Origin: Alteromonas sp. CI.11.F.A3
GTDB lineage: Bacteria; Pseudomonadota; Gammaproteobacteria; Enterobacterales; Alteromonadaceae
Reading direction: 5' to 3'
Assembly: GCF_032925565.1 (NCBI RefSeq)
Contig: NZ_CP136708.1
Location: 2,356,001-2,420,000 of the forward strand
DNA length: 64,000 nt
Shown here: positions 33,022 to 42,474 of the stretch, one piece after another
Position numbering within the stretch: position 1 is the stretch's first letter
Layout of the letters: each line of letters begins with the position of its first letter
Program-made: the position numbers and the translations under genes
The notes under the pieces: generated by a model
The model's input: the letters and a program-made list of their open reading frames with translations, nothing else
Databases searched by the model: none
What the model was told of the DNA's origin: nothing

Positions 33022-33893
33022 TGTCTGTATTAATTAACAAAGATACCAAAGTAATCTGTCAAGGTTTCACTGGTGGTCAAGGTACTTTCCACTCTGAGCA
33101 AGCGATTGCTTACGGTACGCAAATGGTTGGTGGTGTTACACCAGGCAAAGGCGGCACTGAGCACCTAGGTCTTCCAGTATTCAATACAGTACGTGAAGCG
33201 GTAGAAGCAACAGGCGCAACTGCAACTGTTATCTATGTACCAGCTGCGTTCTGTAAAGATTCAATCGTTGAAGCTGCTGATGCTGGCATCGAGCTTATCG
33301 TTTGTATCACTGAAGGTATTCCAACGCTTGATATGCTTTACGTTAAAGAATACGTAAACGCAAAAGGCGTTCGCATGATTGGACCAAACTGCCCAGGTGT
33401 TATTACTCCTGGAGAGTGTAAGATTGGTATCATGCCTGGTCACATCCACAAGCCTGGTAAAGTAGGTATTGTTTCTCGCTCTGGTACACTTACGTACGAA
33501 GCGGTTAAGCAAACTACTGACGAAGGTTTCGGCCAGTCTAGCTGTGTTGGTATCGGTGGTGATCCAATTCCTGGTTCAAACTTCATTGACATCCTACAGT
33601 TGTTCCAAGATGATCCTCAAACAGAAGCTATCGTTATGATTGGTGAAATTGGTGGTACAGCAGAAGAAGAAGCTGCTGAATTCATCAAAGCTAACGTAAC
33701 TAAGCCTGTTGTTTCTTACATTGCGGGTGTAACTGCACCTGAAGGTAAGCGTATGGGTCACGCTGGTGCAATCATCGCTGGCGGTAAAGGTACAGCCGAC
33801 GAGAAATTCAAAGCATTAGAAGATGCGGGCGTTAAAACCGTTCGCTCTCTTGCTGATATCGGCAAGGCACTTCGCGAAACTACTGGTTGGTAG
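33021..33893 (+). CDS. sucD: Succinyl-CoA synthetase alpha subunit SucD
   Basis: Alpha subunit that binds CoA and carries the phosphohistidine. It is 290 aa. The CoA-binding [19 protein letters not shown] is near the N-terminus, [20 protein letters not shown] in the middle, and phospho-His247 sits in [14 protein letters not shown]. Forms a heterotetramer with SucC. A strong terminator follows, ending the citric-acid-cycle block. Confidence 0.97.
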   Translation: MSVLINKDTKVICQGFTGGQGTFHSEQAIAYGTQMVGGVTPGKGGTEHLGLPVFNTVREAVEATGATATVIYVPAAFCKDSIVEAADAGIELIVCITEGIPTLDMLYVKEYVNAKGVRMIGPNCPGVITPGECKIGIMPGHIHKPGKVGIVSRSGTLTYEAVKQTTDEGFGQSSCVGIGGDPIPGSNFIDILQLFQDDPQTEAIVMIGEIGGTAEEEAAEFIKANVTKPVVSYIAGVTAPEGKRMGHAGAIIAGGKGTADEKFKALEDAGVKTVRSLADIGKALRETTGW

Positions 33894-33921
33894 TAAGCAA
33901 AGCGCACGCAAGTGTTTAAGT

Positions 33922-33949
33922 AAAGCCCGCTCAATTAGCGGGCTTTTTT
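33922..33949 (+). terminator. Terminator after sucCD
   Basis: 10-bp stem AAAGCCCGCT/AGCGGGCTTT, 5-base loop, then T-run, about 30 bases after the sucD stop. Confidence 0.88.
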
Positions 33950-34174
33950 GTACCTGCTATTAGTTAGCGGTGTCATTATTAATCTATATTTATTCGTAAT
34001 GAATACTATTCATTTTCCACAGTGTTAACTGTGCTTACCACCTTAATTCTGCCATTTTTCACGGTAACAAAATTACAACATAAAGGGCATTTTGGCGTTA
34101 ATTTGCGTAATTTTGTTGTTAAATTTCAATAATTTCATGATGATTAATGTTAATGGTGTGTTGAGTATTTTCTA

Positions 34175-34188
34175 TGAATACGTATGCA
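34175..34188 (+). promoter_or_regulatory. Putative LacI-family operator, copy 1 (first TonB receptor)
   Basis: TGAATACGTATGCA, a near-palindrome around a central CG as LacI-family proteins favour. It lies about 118 bases before the receptor start. The rest of 33950-34306 has no gene I can support and is AT-rich promoter-like DNA. Confidence 0.7.
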
Positions 34189-34306
34189 AGCAATTGTGCA
34201 AAGCCCATGTGCTCTATAGGATTGTCAGCGACTGGATACATTGTCATTCGATTGTCATAAAAATAACAAAAAGACAACAAATATAACTGAATGGGACACC
34301 TGTTTT

Positions 34307-37165
34307 ATGAAACAATTTAAACCAAATCTCATCAAGGTTGCGCTGATCACTGGTGGCGTAGCTTTTGGTTGTTCGCCTACATTTGCACAAGAAACAAATT
34401 CAGAAGCAGCTGATGAAGCTAACGTTGAAGTTATTCAAGTTAGCGGTATACGTGGCAGCTTACAACGCGCTCAAGCAATTAAGATGGATAATACATCTAT
34501 TGTTGAAGCGTTATCAGCAGAAGACATCGGTAAATTACCGGATACAAGTATTGCAGAATCTATTTCACGTTTGCCTGGTTTAGCCGGTGAGCGTAGAAAC
34601 GGTCGTACAAGTGGTATTTCAGTACGTGGTTTCAACGAAAACTATGTAGGTACATCACTTAACGGTCGTGAATTATTAGGTATGGGTGATAACCGTGGTG
34701 TTGAATTCGACCTTTACCCTACTGAAATCATCTCTAGCATTGTTGTTTATAAAACAGCAGAAGCTGGCATGACTACCCAAAACATTGGTGGTTCGATTGA
34801 CCTTCAAACAATTAGCCCATTAACAGCAAAAAGTACTTTTGCTATCAATGGCTCGTATGAAAAGAATGCTGAAGATTCTCCTAACCCCGACTTCGACAAC
34901 AATGGCCATCGTATTTCCGTAAACTACGTTGATCAATTTGCCGACGATACCATTGGTTTAGCATTAACTGTCGCTAGCATGGAGTCTCCTCGTCAAGAAC
35001 AACACTTCCGTGGTTGGGGTTATGCTGGTGTTAATACAACAGCTGAAGGTACATTCGACGATAACGGCAACCCTCTATGGAACCCTCGCCGTTATGACGG
35101 TGCTGATACTGTAGATGTACCTGATGGTACCGTCGTACTTGGCGGCACAGATTCATTTCAACGTTCAGCAATGTTAGAGCGTGACTCTATCGCAGCTGTG
35201 GTTGAATGGGCGCCTACCGATAAATTGAATGTGCAAGTAGATGCCCTTTACATCGACTTTGTTGAAGATGATGTTCGCCGTGGTCTTGAAGAAGGCGGTG
35301 CTGAGTGGGGTACGAGTGAATATACCATTACTGGTGTTGAAAACGGGTTAGTGACATCAGGCTACTATGATGGCTTCTATTCAGTTATTCGTAATGATGC
35401 TCGTACCCAAGAAGCTGATTTAACAACAGTGGGCGTTAACGCTGAATACATTTTGAATGATAACTGGACGCTAGAGTTCGATTACTCTACCGGTAAAGTT
35501 GAAAAAGACATTATCGATGTAGAAAGTTATTCAGGTGTAGGCCGTTCGGGTATTGATGGTCGTCCTATTACTGCTCGTAGTTGGGAAATGACGTCGACCG
35601 GTGCGGTATATTCTGATCACCCTAGCATTGCACCTGTTGACCTAACTGATGAAAGCCTAATTCGTCTTGCTGGCCCACAAGCTTGGGGGGCACCCATTAT
35701 TGGTGCCAACGCACAAGATGGTTTTGTTAACCAACCAAACTACGAAGAAGATCTAGATACCTATCGCTTTGACGCCAAAGGTTATGTTGAATGGGGTGTA
35801 GTGACGGGCATGTCTGCGGGCGTTATATACTCAGATCGTAGCAAAACCAAAGAAAACAACGGCGCTTACTTAACAGCACCAAGCTTTCCTGGCGATGCGG
35901 CTATTCCAGATGTACTAGGTGTAGTACCTCTAGATTTCATCGGTATAGACGGTATTCTTGCGTATGATTCACTTGGTTTGTACCAAAGTGGTTATTACAC
36001 AGCGACAGACGCAAAGCTTGTTCAGAACGATCGTTTAGGAGATAGCTACACGGTTGATGAAGAGCTACTAACTTTCTACACTAAATTTGATTTAGAAATG
36101 GAAGTGGGTGATGTTTATATTCGCGGTAACGTGGGTGTACAAGTGGTTAATGCCGACCAACAATCTACAGGGTTCTCAACTACGTCAGATGCTGAAGGCA
36201 TGACAGTAGCGATACCGGTTTCTGGCGGCGCGGATTACACGGATGTACTACCAACACTTAACCTTTCTGCAGAAGTAGCCGAAGGTCAGTTTGTACGTTT
36301 CGCATTGGGTAAAGTCATTTCAAGACCACGTATGGACGATATGCGTCCAAATACGCAAGCGTCTTTTGCATTCAACGATAACCAAATTACCAGTACCGAT
36401 CCTGAAAACGGCCCTTGGAGTGGTAGCTCAGGTAACCCTGAACTTAAACCTCTTGAAGCTAACCAGTTAGATATCGCTTATGAAAACTACTTCTCGGATA
36501 CGGGTTATGTAGCGGCTTCATTTTTCTATAAAGATATTAAAAACTGGCATCGCGATACGAGCGTACTGACTGATTTCTCTGATGTTTACATCCCTGATTT
36601 ACATGTAGGTTCAGAAGGTCAAACACCAGCTACTTTCCTAGGTTCAGTCGGCAGTGTCCTGGATGGTTTTGAAGGTTATGTGCGCGGTTATGAACTTCAA
36701 GGTTCATTACCAGGTGAATTACTTCACGACTCACTTGAAGGCTTTGGCTTGTTCGCAAGTGCTACCTTCATGGAAGGTGAAGTGGATGCAGCACCTACGC
36801 AGACAGAAACCCGTATTCCAGGATTGTCTGAAGAGTCATACAGTATGACATTCTTCTATGAAAGCAATGGTTTCGAGTTCCGTGTTGCTGCAACTAAGCG
36901 CGATGACTACCTAACAGAAGAACGTGGTACTAGCTTGGCATTGGTAGATGCAACTAAGCAAGGTGGTACATTGGTTGATGCACAAATCGGTTATGACTTT
37001 AGCGAGTCTGGTATTGAGTCTCTGGAAGGGCTTCGTGTTACTTTCCAAGCGCAAAACTTAACTGATGAAGATGATATTCAAGCGTCACAGGCAGATTCTC
37101 GTCAAATCACGCAATATCAGTCTTACGGCACTAACTACTTGTTAGGCTTTAACTATACCTTCTAA
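34307..37165 (+). CDS. TonB-dependent receptor, probable maltodextrin/starch-oligosaccharide transporter (1)
   Basis: Outer-membrane beta-barrel importer driven by TonB, 952 aa from ATG 34307. A longer in-frame start at 34241 would add a non-signal-like extension and is rejected. The signal peptide ends near SPTFA-QE (about residue 28). The TonB box/plug begins around VEVIQVSGIRGSL, followed by plug motif LPDTSIAESISRLPGL and VRGFNENYVGTSLNGREL. The barrel runs to the C-terminal YLLGFNYTF, ending in the aromatic residue needed for BAM insertion. It matches the large Caulobacter-type sugar receptor family. The substrate is inferred from the GH13 neighbours and the shared operator. Confidence 0.88.
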   Translation: MKQFKPNLIKVALITGGVAFGCSPTFAQETNSEAADEANVEVIQVSGIRGSLQRAQAIKMDNTSIVEALSAEDIGKLPDTSIAESISRLPGLAGERRNGRTSGISVRGFNENYVGTSLNGRELLGMGDNRGVEFDLYPTEIISSIVVYKTAEAGMTTQNIGGSIDLQTISPLTAKSTFAINGSYEKNAEDSPNPDFDNNGHRISVNYVDQFADDTIGLALTVASMESPRQEQHFRGWGYAGVNTTAEGTFDDNGNPLWNPRRYDGADTVDVPDGTVVLGGTDSFQRSAMLERDSIAAVVEWAPTDKLNVQVDALYIDFVEDDVRRGLEEGGAEWGTSEYTITGVENGLVTSGYYDGFYSVIRNDARTQEADLTTVGVNAEYILNDNWTLEFDYSTGKVEKDIIDVESYSGVGRSGIDGRPITARSWEMTSTGAVYSDHPSIAPVDLTDESLIRLAGPQAWGAPIIGANAQDGFVNQPNYEEDLDTYRFDAKGYVEWGVVTGMSAGVIYSDRSKTKENNGAYLTAPSFPGDAAIPDVLGVVPLDFIGIDGILAYDSLGLYQSGYYTATDAKLVQNDRLGDSYTVDEELLTFYTKFDLEMEVGDVYIRGNVGVQVVNADQQSTGFSTTSDAEGMTVAIPVSGGADYTDVLPTLNLSAEVAEGQFVRFALGKVISRPRMDDMRPNTQASFAFNDNQITSTDPENGPWSGSSGNPELKPLEANQLDIAYENYFSDTGYVAASFFYKDIKNWHRDTSVLTDFSDVYIPDLHVGSEGQTPATFLGSVGSVLDGFEGYVRGYELQGSLPGELLHDSLEGFGLFASATFMEGEVDAAPTQTETRIPGLSEESYSMTFFYESNGFEFRVAATKRDDYLTEERGTSLALVDATKQGGTLVDAQIGYDFSESGIESLEGLRVTFQAQNLTDEDDIQASQADSRQITQYQSYGTNYLLGFNYTF

Positions 37166-37198
37166 TGGTTGAGCGAAAGCCAACATTAGGATAAATAC

Positions 37199-37262
37199 AA
37201 ACCACCTTGTTGTTTCAGCGCTCGAATATGCATTTTGACGGCGAAGCAAAAGGTGGTTTTTT
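37199..37262 (+). terminator. Long hairpin with T-run after the first receptor
   Basis: Outer stem AAACCACCTT/AAGGTGGTTT with an inner TGTTTC/GAAGCA helix, followed by six T. It lies between the receptor and the halogenase-like gene, so expression of the latter probably depends on read-through or a separate promoter. Confidence 0.6.
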
Positions 37263-37321
37263 ATTGTATAAAGACAGGCAAACCATCTACAGTGTGGTGA
37301 AGTAAGTAGTAAGGGTTGAAT

Positions 37322-38893
37322 ATGGCAGTGGCAAATCAAAAAGAGGCGAATCAACAAGCTATGGATCACCAAGAAGCTAAGCATACGCCAGTGAAACGTG
37401 TTGTTGTTGCTGGGGGCGGAACGGCAGGGTGGCTAGCGGCCGCGTTACTGAAAAAAGTCATTGGCGAAGCTGTGAATATTACCCTCGTAGAATCTGAAGC
37501 TATCGGCACAGTTGGAGTAGGCGAGGCCACCATTCCGCCCATCCGCTTAGTTAACCAAGTGCTAGGTATTGACGAGGCAACCTTTCTTCGTGATACCAAA
37601 GCTACCATTAAGCTAGCAATTCGATTTGAAAACTGGAAGCAACAAGGGCAGCACTACTACCACACGTTCGGCGCGCCAGGTAAAAGCATGGCCTTCTGTC
37701 ACTTTCATCACTTTTGGTTAAAAGCGCGTCAGCAGGGTTTGGAACACGATTTATGGGAGTATGACCTTAACTACTTAGCGGCTGAGGCAGGTAAATTTGC
37801 ACGCATTAATGCAAAAGATCCCGTTTTAGAGCTTCCTTTTGCTTACCACTTTGACGCTTCACTCTATGCACAATATCTTCGTAAACTCAGTGAAGGAATG
37901 GGGGTTAGAAGGGTTGAAGGTAAAATCAGTCATGTATCAAGGCACAAACTCAGTGGCAATGTAAAAGCATTGCATCTCGAAAATGGCCACGCCATTGATG
38001 GCGACTTATTTATAGACTGCACTGGTTTTCGAGGGTTGTTGATTAACGAAACACTGGGGGCGGGTTATGATGATTGGTCTCATTTACTCCCCTGCGATTC
38101 GGCTATCGCAGTACCTTCTGAACGCCACGAAAATACTGCACCTTACACCCGTTCTATCGCCCATGATGCGGGCTGGCAGTGGCGTATTCCATTGCAACAT
38201 CGTAATGGCAATGGTCATGTTTATAGTTCACGTTATATTAGTGATAGCCAAGCCCACGACACGCTAATGGCTAACTTAGATACCAAACCACTGGGCGATC
38301 CTAAACTGATTAAATTTACTACTGGTCGTCGTAGGCAGCAGTGGTATAAAAATGTGGTTGCGGTAGGCCTCTCTAGTGGGTTCTTAGAGCCTTTGGAGTC
38401 TACCAGTATTCACCTGATACAATCAGCCATCGTAAGGTTAATAAAACTTTTCCCACATCAAGGTATCTCAGATAGTGCTGTTGAAGAATACAACGCACAA
38501 TCAAAAGTAGAATTTGAGCAAATACGAGATTTTCTGGTACTACATTATTGTTTAAATGAACGCGAAGACAGTGATTTTTGGCGAGATATGCGCCACTTAA
38601 CATTACCCGATTCGTTGACCCACAAAATGGCGCTGTTTAAACAAAATGGCAATTTAGTGCGCGAGCAGAATGACTTGTTTTTAGAAAGTTCTTGGCTACA
38701 AGTTATGTATGGGCAAGGGTTAGTCCCTGAAGATTATCATGGGTTAGCGAATAGCTTTTCTGATGAAAAAACGCAAGCTATGTTAGCGTCGTTATATAAG
38801 ATTAAACGGGAACCAATAGCATCGTTACCAACACATGATGCGTACATTCAATCTATGATTGATAGTGCAAATAAAACGTCTGTGAGCTTTTAA
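37322..38893 (+). CDS. Tryptophan-halogenase-like flavoprotein
   Basis: Flavin-dependent halogenase family (PF04820), 523 aa from ATG 37322 (a TTG two codons earlier is the alternative). FAD motif GGGTAGW is at residues 31-37 and GVGEATIPPI at about 65-74. Lys97 in TIKLAIRFENW aligns with the catalytic Lys79 of PrnA/RebH. The halogenase WxWxIP motif is present as WQWRIP at 285-290. Glu359 in EPLESTSI aligns with the second catalytic residue. Family members often sit beside TonB receptors in sugar-utilisation loci of Alteromonadales, Caulobacter and Xanthomonas, and their substrate is unknown. No flavin reductase partner is visible. I infer neither tryptophan as substrate nor a sugar role with confidence. 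Confidence 0.88.
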   Translation: MAVANQKEANQQAMDHQEAKHTPVKRVVVAGGGTAGWLAAALLKKVIGEAVNITLVESEAIGTVGVGEATIPPIRLVNQVLGIDEATFLRDTKATIKLAIRFENWKQQGQHYYHTFGAPGKSMAFCHFHHFWLKARQQGLEHDLWEYDLNYLAAEAGKFARINAKDPVLELPFAYHFDASLYAQYLRKLSEGMGVRRVEGKISHVSRHKLSGNVKALHLENGHAIDGDLFIDCTGFRGLLINETLGAGYDDWSHLLPCDSAIAVPSERHENTAPYTRSIAHDAGWQWRIPLQHRNGNGHVYSSRYISDSQAHDTLMANLDTKPLGDPKLIKFTTGRRRQQWYKNVVAVGLSSGFLEPLESTSIHLIQSAIVRLIKLFPHQGISDSAVEEYNAQSKVEFEQIRDFLVLHYCLNEREDSDFWRDMRHLTLPDSLTHKMALFKQNGNLVREQNDLFLESSWLQVMYGQGLVPEDYHGLANSFSDEKTQAMLASLYKIKREPIASLPTHDAYIQSMIDSANKTSVSF

Positions 38894-39165
38894 TTAATTT
38901 GGTTTTTATTGCAGGTGTGTTGCGGGCCTATGTGCTATTTATTTCATTGTATTTAGCATCGCCTCAACATGCTTTGTGCTCGGTTCGCCTCACTGAGCGT
39001 TGGTGTGCAGCACAGCTCAAAAATTAACATTCCTTAACACTTTATTATTCTATAGCCCCTTAAGCTTTCCTTAAAGGGGGTTATTCCTCATTTATATTCA
39101 ACGCCTTACACATCCGATTAAGTTAAGTGTCGCTAATATTTAATGCCGTGTAAATTTAATGTAAA

Positions 39166-39179
39166 TGAATACGTATGCA
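39166..39179 (+). promoter_or_regulatory. Putative LacI-family operator, copy 2 (second TonB receptor)
   Basis: TGAATACGTATGCA, identical to copy 1 and in the same orientation, about 113 bases before the second receptor start. The surrounding gap 38894-39292 contains no gene; an imperfect CCCCTTAAG/CTTAAAGGGG hairpin lies near 39055-39080. Confidence 0.7.
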
Positions 39180-39292
39180 TAGTGTTGCTCTCTTTTTATA
39201 CAACCCGATACTATTTACGGCAGAACCATAAGTGACGAGTTTGGGTGTGGTATTCCCGAACCGTTGATAAAAAAACAAGGAACGGGGCACCA

Positions 39293-42200
39293 ATGAGAAC
39301 ATTCAAACTTAAGCCTATCATGGTGGCGTTAGTCAGTAGTGGGTTGGCATTTTCCCTGCCGATTTACGCACAGCAAACGTCGGAAGACACTATTGATGAA
39401 GTCAGTAATGAAACCTCAATTGAACAATCGCGCGGTCAACCAGCTGCTGATGACATATCTGAAGAAACGCTCGAACGCATAGAGGTGAGGGGGTTTAGTA
39501 CTAGCCTCATACAATCACTCAATCAAAAACGCTTTTCTGACACGGTGTCAGAACAAATTTCTGCTGATGATTTGGGCGGTTTGCCTGATGTATCTATGGC
39601 AGATGCTCTTACACGATTGCCGGGTATATCTGCAGTGCGTACTGGAGGCCAAGCGGCTGAAATAAACATTCGTGGTTTAGCGGGTGACTTTGTGTTTTCT
39701 ACACTCAATGGTCGTGAGCAAGTGTCTACGAGTGGAAGCCGAGCCATTGAGTTCGACCAGTACCCTTCAGAATTGATCACCGAAGCCAGTGTGTATAAAT
39801 CGCCTAAAGCATCGCTGATTGAAGGGGGCATTGCGGGAACGGTAGAGCTTAAAACAGCCAGCCCATTAGCCATGGAGGAGCAGCATAAGTTTAGTGCCAA
39901 CATGCGGGGTATGTATAACGACCGAGCCAGTGAGATATCTGATGCGAGTGAATATGGTCATCGATTGAGCTTTTCCTATCAAGGGAAGTTCATGGACGAC
40001 ACCATAGGGTTATCTCTTGGTTATGCACGTTTGTTTCAACCCAGTGTATCTACCCAGTTCGTTGGCTTAGCGTACAACGGAGCCGTGGACGTCGATGGTA
40101 TTGAGGGGGACAACGACAGAGTGGGCACAGACTGTCCAGAATGTGAGCTTATTTCGGAAGGCTTCGAAATTCAGCATAAAGGCGGGGAGCAAACTCGCGA
40201 CGGATATGTCGCAGCAATAGAGTGGGCTCCATTAGAAAATTTCACCTTAAAAGCCGATGCGTTTATTTCTAAGTTCGATTCAGAAGAGTTTGCCCGTGGG
40301 TATCGAGTGAAATTAGGTGGGATAACGGCAGGCATCACGAACCCTGTCATTGTGAACAATAGTGTTATCGGTGGCACCTTTTCTCGCACAGATACTAGCT
40401 TTACACGGGTTGAGTTAGTTAACGATGACAACCAAGATTTCGATAGCGTTGAAAACTTCGGTATTAACGCAGATTGGGAAATTAGTGCTGACTTGTCGGT
40501 GCAATTTGATGTGTCACGTTCCACCGCGAAAAGTGATTTCCGTAATGGCTTGCTATGGTCGTTAGTCAGTGAAGATGCCAACGCCGTGAGCCCAGTGTTT
40601 GATGAGAACGTTCAAATTTCGTATTTGCTGAATGGCAATAATCTTCCTGATTTAGCCTTTAATCAAGCAGATGCGTTTTCCGATATCGATAGGGTGATGG
40701 TGAGTAAATACGGCATTTACCCCTTTGTGAACAAAGATGAGCTTGATGCATACAAGGTCGATTTCCAATACTTTATCGACATGCCCATCGTGACAGGCTT
40801 GGAGTTTGGTTATCGCTATTCCGATAGAGAGTACAGCAACGATCGTTCGGTATTTGAATACGGCAACGACAGTGCGTTTTCTGCAAGTCAGCCTCCGCTG
40901 CGTTTAACTAACGATATGGTGGAGCGAGTTGACTGGGCTGGCGATTTCAGCTATTTCCCAAGCTATTTGTCGGTAGATTTAAACAGTGCGCTAAATGCAT
41001 GGTTTCCGAGCGGCTACCCTCAACCCGTTCAAACCTGGGGACCAGGGGCTGCTGGTGTGATTAATGGTCCAGGTACGGGGCCGTCTACTTCTTGGACTAT
41101 GCAAGAAAGTGGGCAGGTCTTTGAAACCGTAAACTCTGCTTATTTGATGGCGGGCCTCAATACTGAGATAGCTGGTATGCCAGTTACCGGTAACGTGGGT
41201 GTTCGTTACGTAAAAACCAAACAAAGTTCTACCACATACCAGCGTGCTACGTCGTTAATTACCGATCCAGAAACGGGCGTCACAATCGAGATAAGTGATC
41301 CTACCGCGGGCGCACAAAACATTACCGATGATGCCGGCTTAATTAACAATTTTTACCGCTTCACAACGCTTACCCATGAATACGATGATGTCTTGCCGTC
41401 TATTAACCTTAATTTTGCGCTTACGGATAATACGCAGCTCAGAGTTGCAGCAGCGAAAGTAATGGGTCGTGCGCCTATCAATAGGTTTGCGGCAAATGCT
41501 TCTACCACCGTTGAAACGGTGACTGCTGTGCAAGATAGAGACTCGGGAGAAGTGACCTTGTCGCAACCTACCGCCAAGGTAAACGGGAACGCAACAAATA
41601 GCCCTTACCTAGAGCCTTTTTATGCCACCCAATATGATATTTCATGGGAATACTACTTTGAGGATACCGAAGGAGCGTTAGTATTAGCGGCATTCTACAA
41701 AGATATAGAATCCTTCATTGAAGAAATTAACATAGAGCCTTATGACTTCAGCGGCAACGGCATTGTGGTTCCCGAGTCGGTTCAAGTCCCTGTCTATCTT
41801 GAACCTGAATTTGTAGGGCAAGAGGCTGAGTTGTCTCGGGATGCCGATGGTAACCCTATTTTTGTAACGGTTCCTACCGAAAATGGCAGCTATAGCACGG
41901 CAGTAAATAACGCTGAAGGTGGTTATATTCGCGGTGTTGAAATTGCCTACACTGAAATTTATAGCAAGTTGCCAAGCTTCTGGTCCGGTTTAGGGGTAAC
42001 GGCTAGTTACTCATACACAGAAAGTGAAATCCAACGTACGCTGAGCAGTTCGGTGTATTCGGATAGCTTGCCTGGCTTATCTGAAAATGTCGCTACGGTA
42101 ACCTTGTTTTGGGAATATGAAGGGTTTGAAACGCGTTTGTCTGGGCGTTACAGAGATTTCTTTGTATCAGAACAAGTGGCAGTTAACGATCAAACCGTTA

Positions 42201-42388
42201 ATTTTGATTCTGAACTGGTAGTTGATTACCAAGCATCGTACGAAATCAACGATAAGTGGAGTGTATTGTTTCAAGTAAACAACGTTACCGACGAACCTAC
42301 CAAAAGCTATTTCACCTCTTCTGAGCAAACCGGCACTATTCAGTTTTTCGGAACACAGTATTACTTAGGGATGACATATCAATTATGA
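39293..42388 (+). CDS. TonB-dependent receptor, probable alpha-glucan transporter (2)
   Basis: A second large outer-membrane receptor, 1031 aa from ATG 39293; an upstream in-frame start at 39245 gives a hydrophilic extension and is rejected. The signal peptide (KPIMVALVSSGLAFSLPIYA) ends at AQ. The plug has ERIEVRGFSTSLIQSL and LPDVSMADALTRLPGI, followed by NIRGLAGDFVFSTLNGRE. The barrel ends in YYLGMTYQL. It shares the Caulobacter-type architecture of the first receptor but is clearly diverged from it, so the two may take different oligosaccharides. The stop codon overlaps an ATG of the pullulanase frame, suggesting one transcript with the pullulanase. Confidence 0.88.
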   Translation: MRTFKLKPIMVALVSSGLAFSLPIYAQQTSEDTIDEVSNETSIEQSRGQPAADDISEETLERIEVRGFSTSLIQSLNQKRFSDTVSEQISADDLGGLPDVSMADALTRLPGISAVRTGGQAAEINIRGLAGDFVFSTLNGREQVSTSGSRAIEFDQYPSELITEASVYKSPKASLIEGGIAGTVELKTASPLAMEEQHKFSANMRGMYNDRASEISDASEYGHRLSFSYQGKFMDDTIGLSLGYARLFQPSVSTQFVGLAYNGAVDVDGIEGDNDRVGTDCPECELISEGFEIQHKGGEQTRDGYVAAIEWAPLENFTLKADAFISKFDSEEFARGYRVKLGGITAGITNPVIVNNSVIGGTFSRTDTSFTRVELVNDDNQDFDSVENFGINADWEISADLSVQFDVSRSTAKSDFRNGLLWSLVSEDANAVSPVFDENVQISYLLNGNNLPDLAFNQADAFSDIDRVMVSKYGIYPFVNKDELDAYKVDFQYFIDMPIVTGLEFGYRYSDREYSNDRSVFEYGNDSAFSASQPPLRLTNDMVERVDWAGDFSYFPSYLSVDLNSALNAWFPSGYPQPVQTWGPGAAGVINGPGTGPSTSWTMQESGQVFETVNSAYLMAGLNTEIAGMPVTGNVGVRYVKTKQSSTTYQRATSLITDPETGVTIEISDPTAGAQNITDDAGLINNFYRFTTLTHEYDDVLPSINLNFALTDNTQLRVAAAKVMGRAPINRFAANASTTVETVTAVQDRDSGEVTLSQPTAKVNGNATNSPYLEPFYATQYDISWEYYFEDTEGALVLAAFYKDIESFIEEINIEPYDFSGNGIVVPESVQVPVYLEPEFVGQEAELSRDADGNPIFVTVPTENGSYSTAVNNAEGGYIRGVEIAYTEIYSKLPSFWSGLGVTASYSYTESEIQRTLSSSVYSDSLPGLSENVATVTLFWEYEGFETRLSGRYRDFFVSEQVAVNDQTVNFDSELVVDYQASYEINDKWSVLFQVNNVTDEPTKSYFTSSEQTGTIQFFGTQYYLGMTYQL

Positions 42389-42474
42389 GCATTTCTTCTA
42401 TTTCTAAAAAACCGAAAATTACGGCAATAATTGCCAATACTGCGTGTATGAAAAAGAAAAAATTGGAGTTATCC

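Noticed and set aside
22010..33893. A single sdh-suc operon as in E. coli
   Set aside because: A strong terminator after sdhB and a 152-base promoter-bearing gap before sucC argue for three units: sdhCDAB, sucAB and sucCD.
34092..34286. 64-codon open frame before the first receptor
   Set aside because: Low-complexity hydrophobic translation over AT-rich promoter DNA that contains the operator; no ribosome-binding site.
39523..39903. Minus-strand open frames inside the two TonB receptor genes
   Set aside because: Several exist, all antisense to strong receptor coding sequence and with low-complexity translations; treated as shadows.
42385..42474. Earlier start for the pullulanase overlapping the receptor stop codon
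   Set aside because: It would place 30 extra residues before a good lipoprotein signal peptide; ATG 42475 has a GGAG site and gives a normal signal. Translational coupling from 42385 remains possible.
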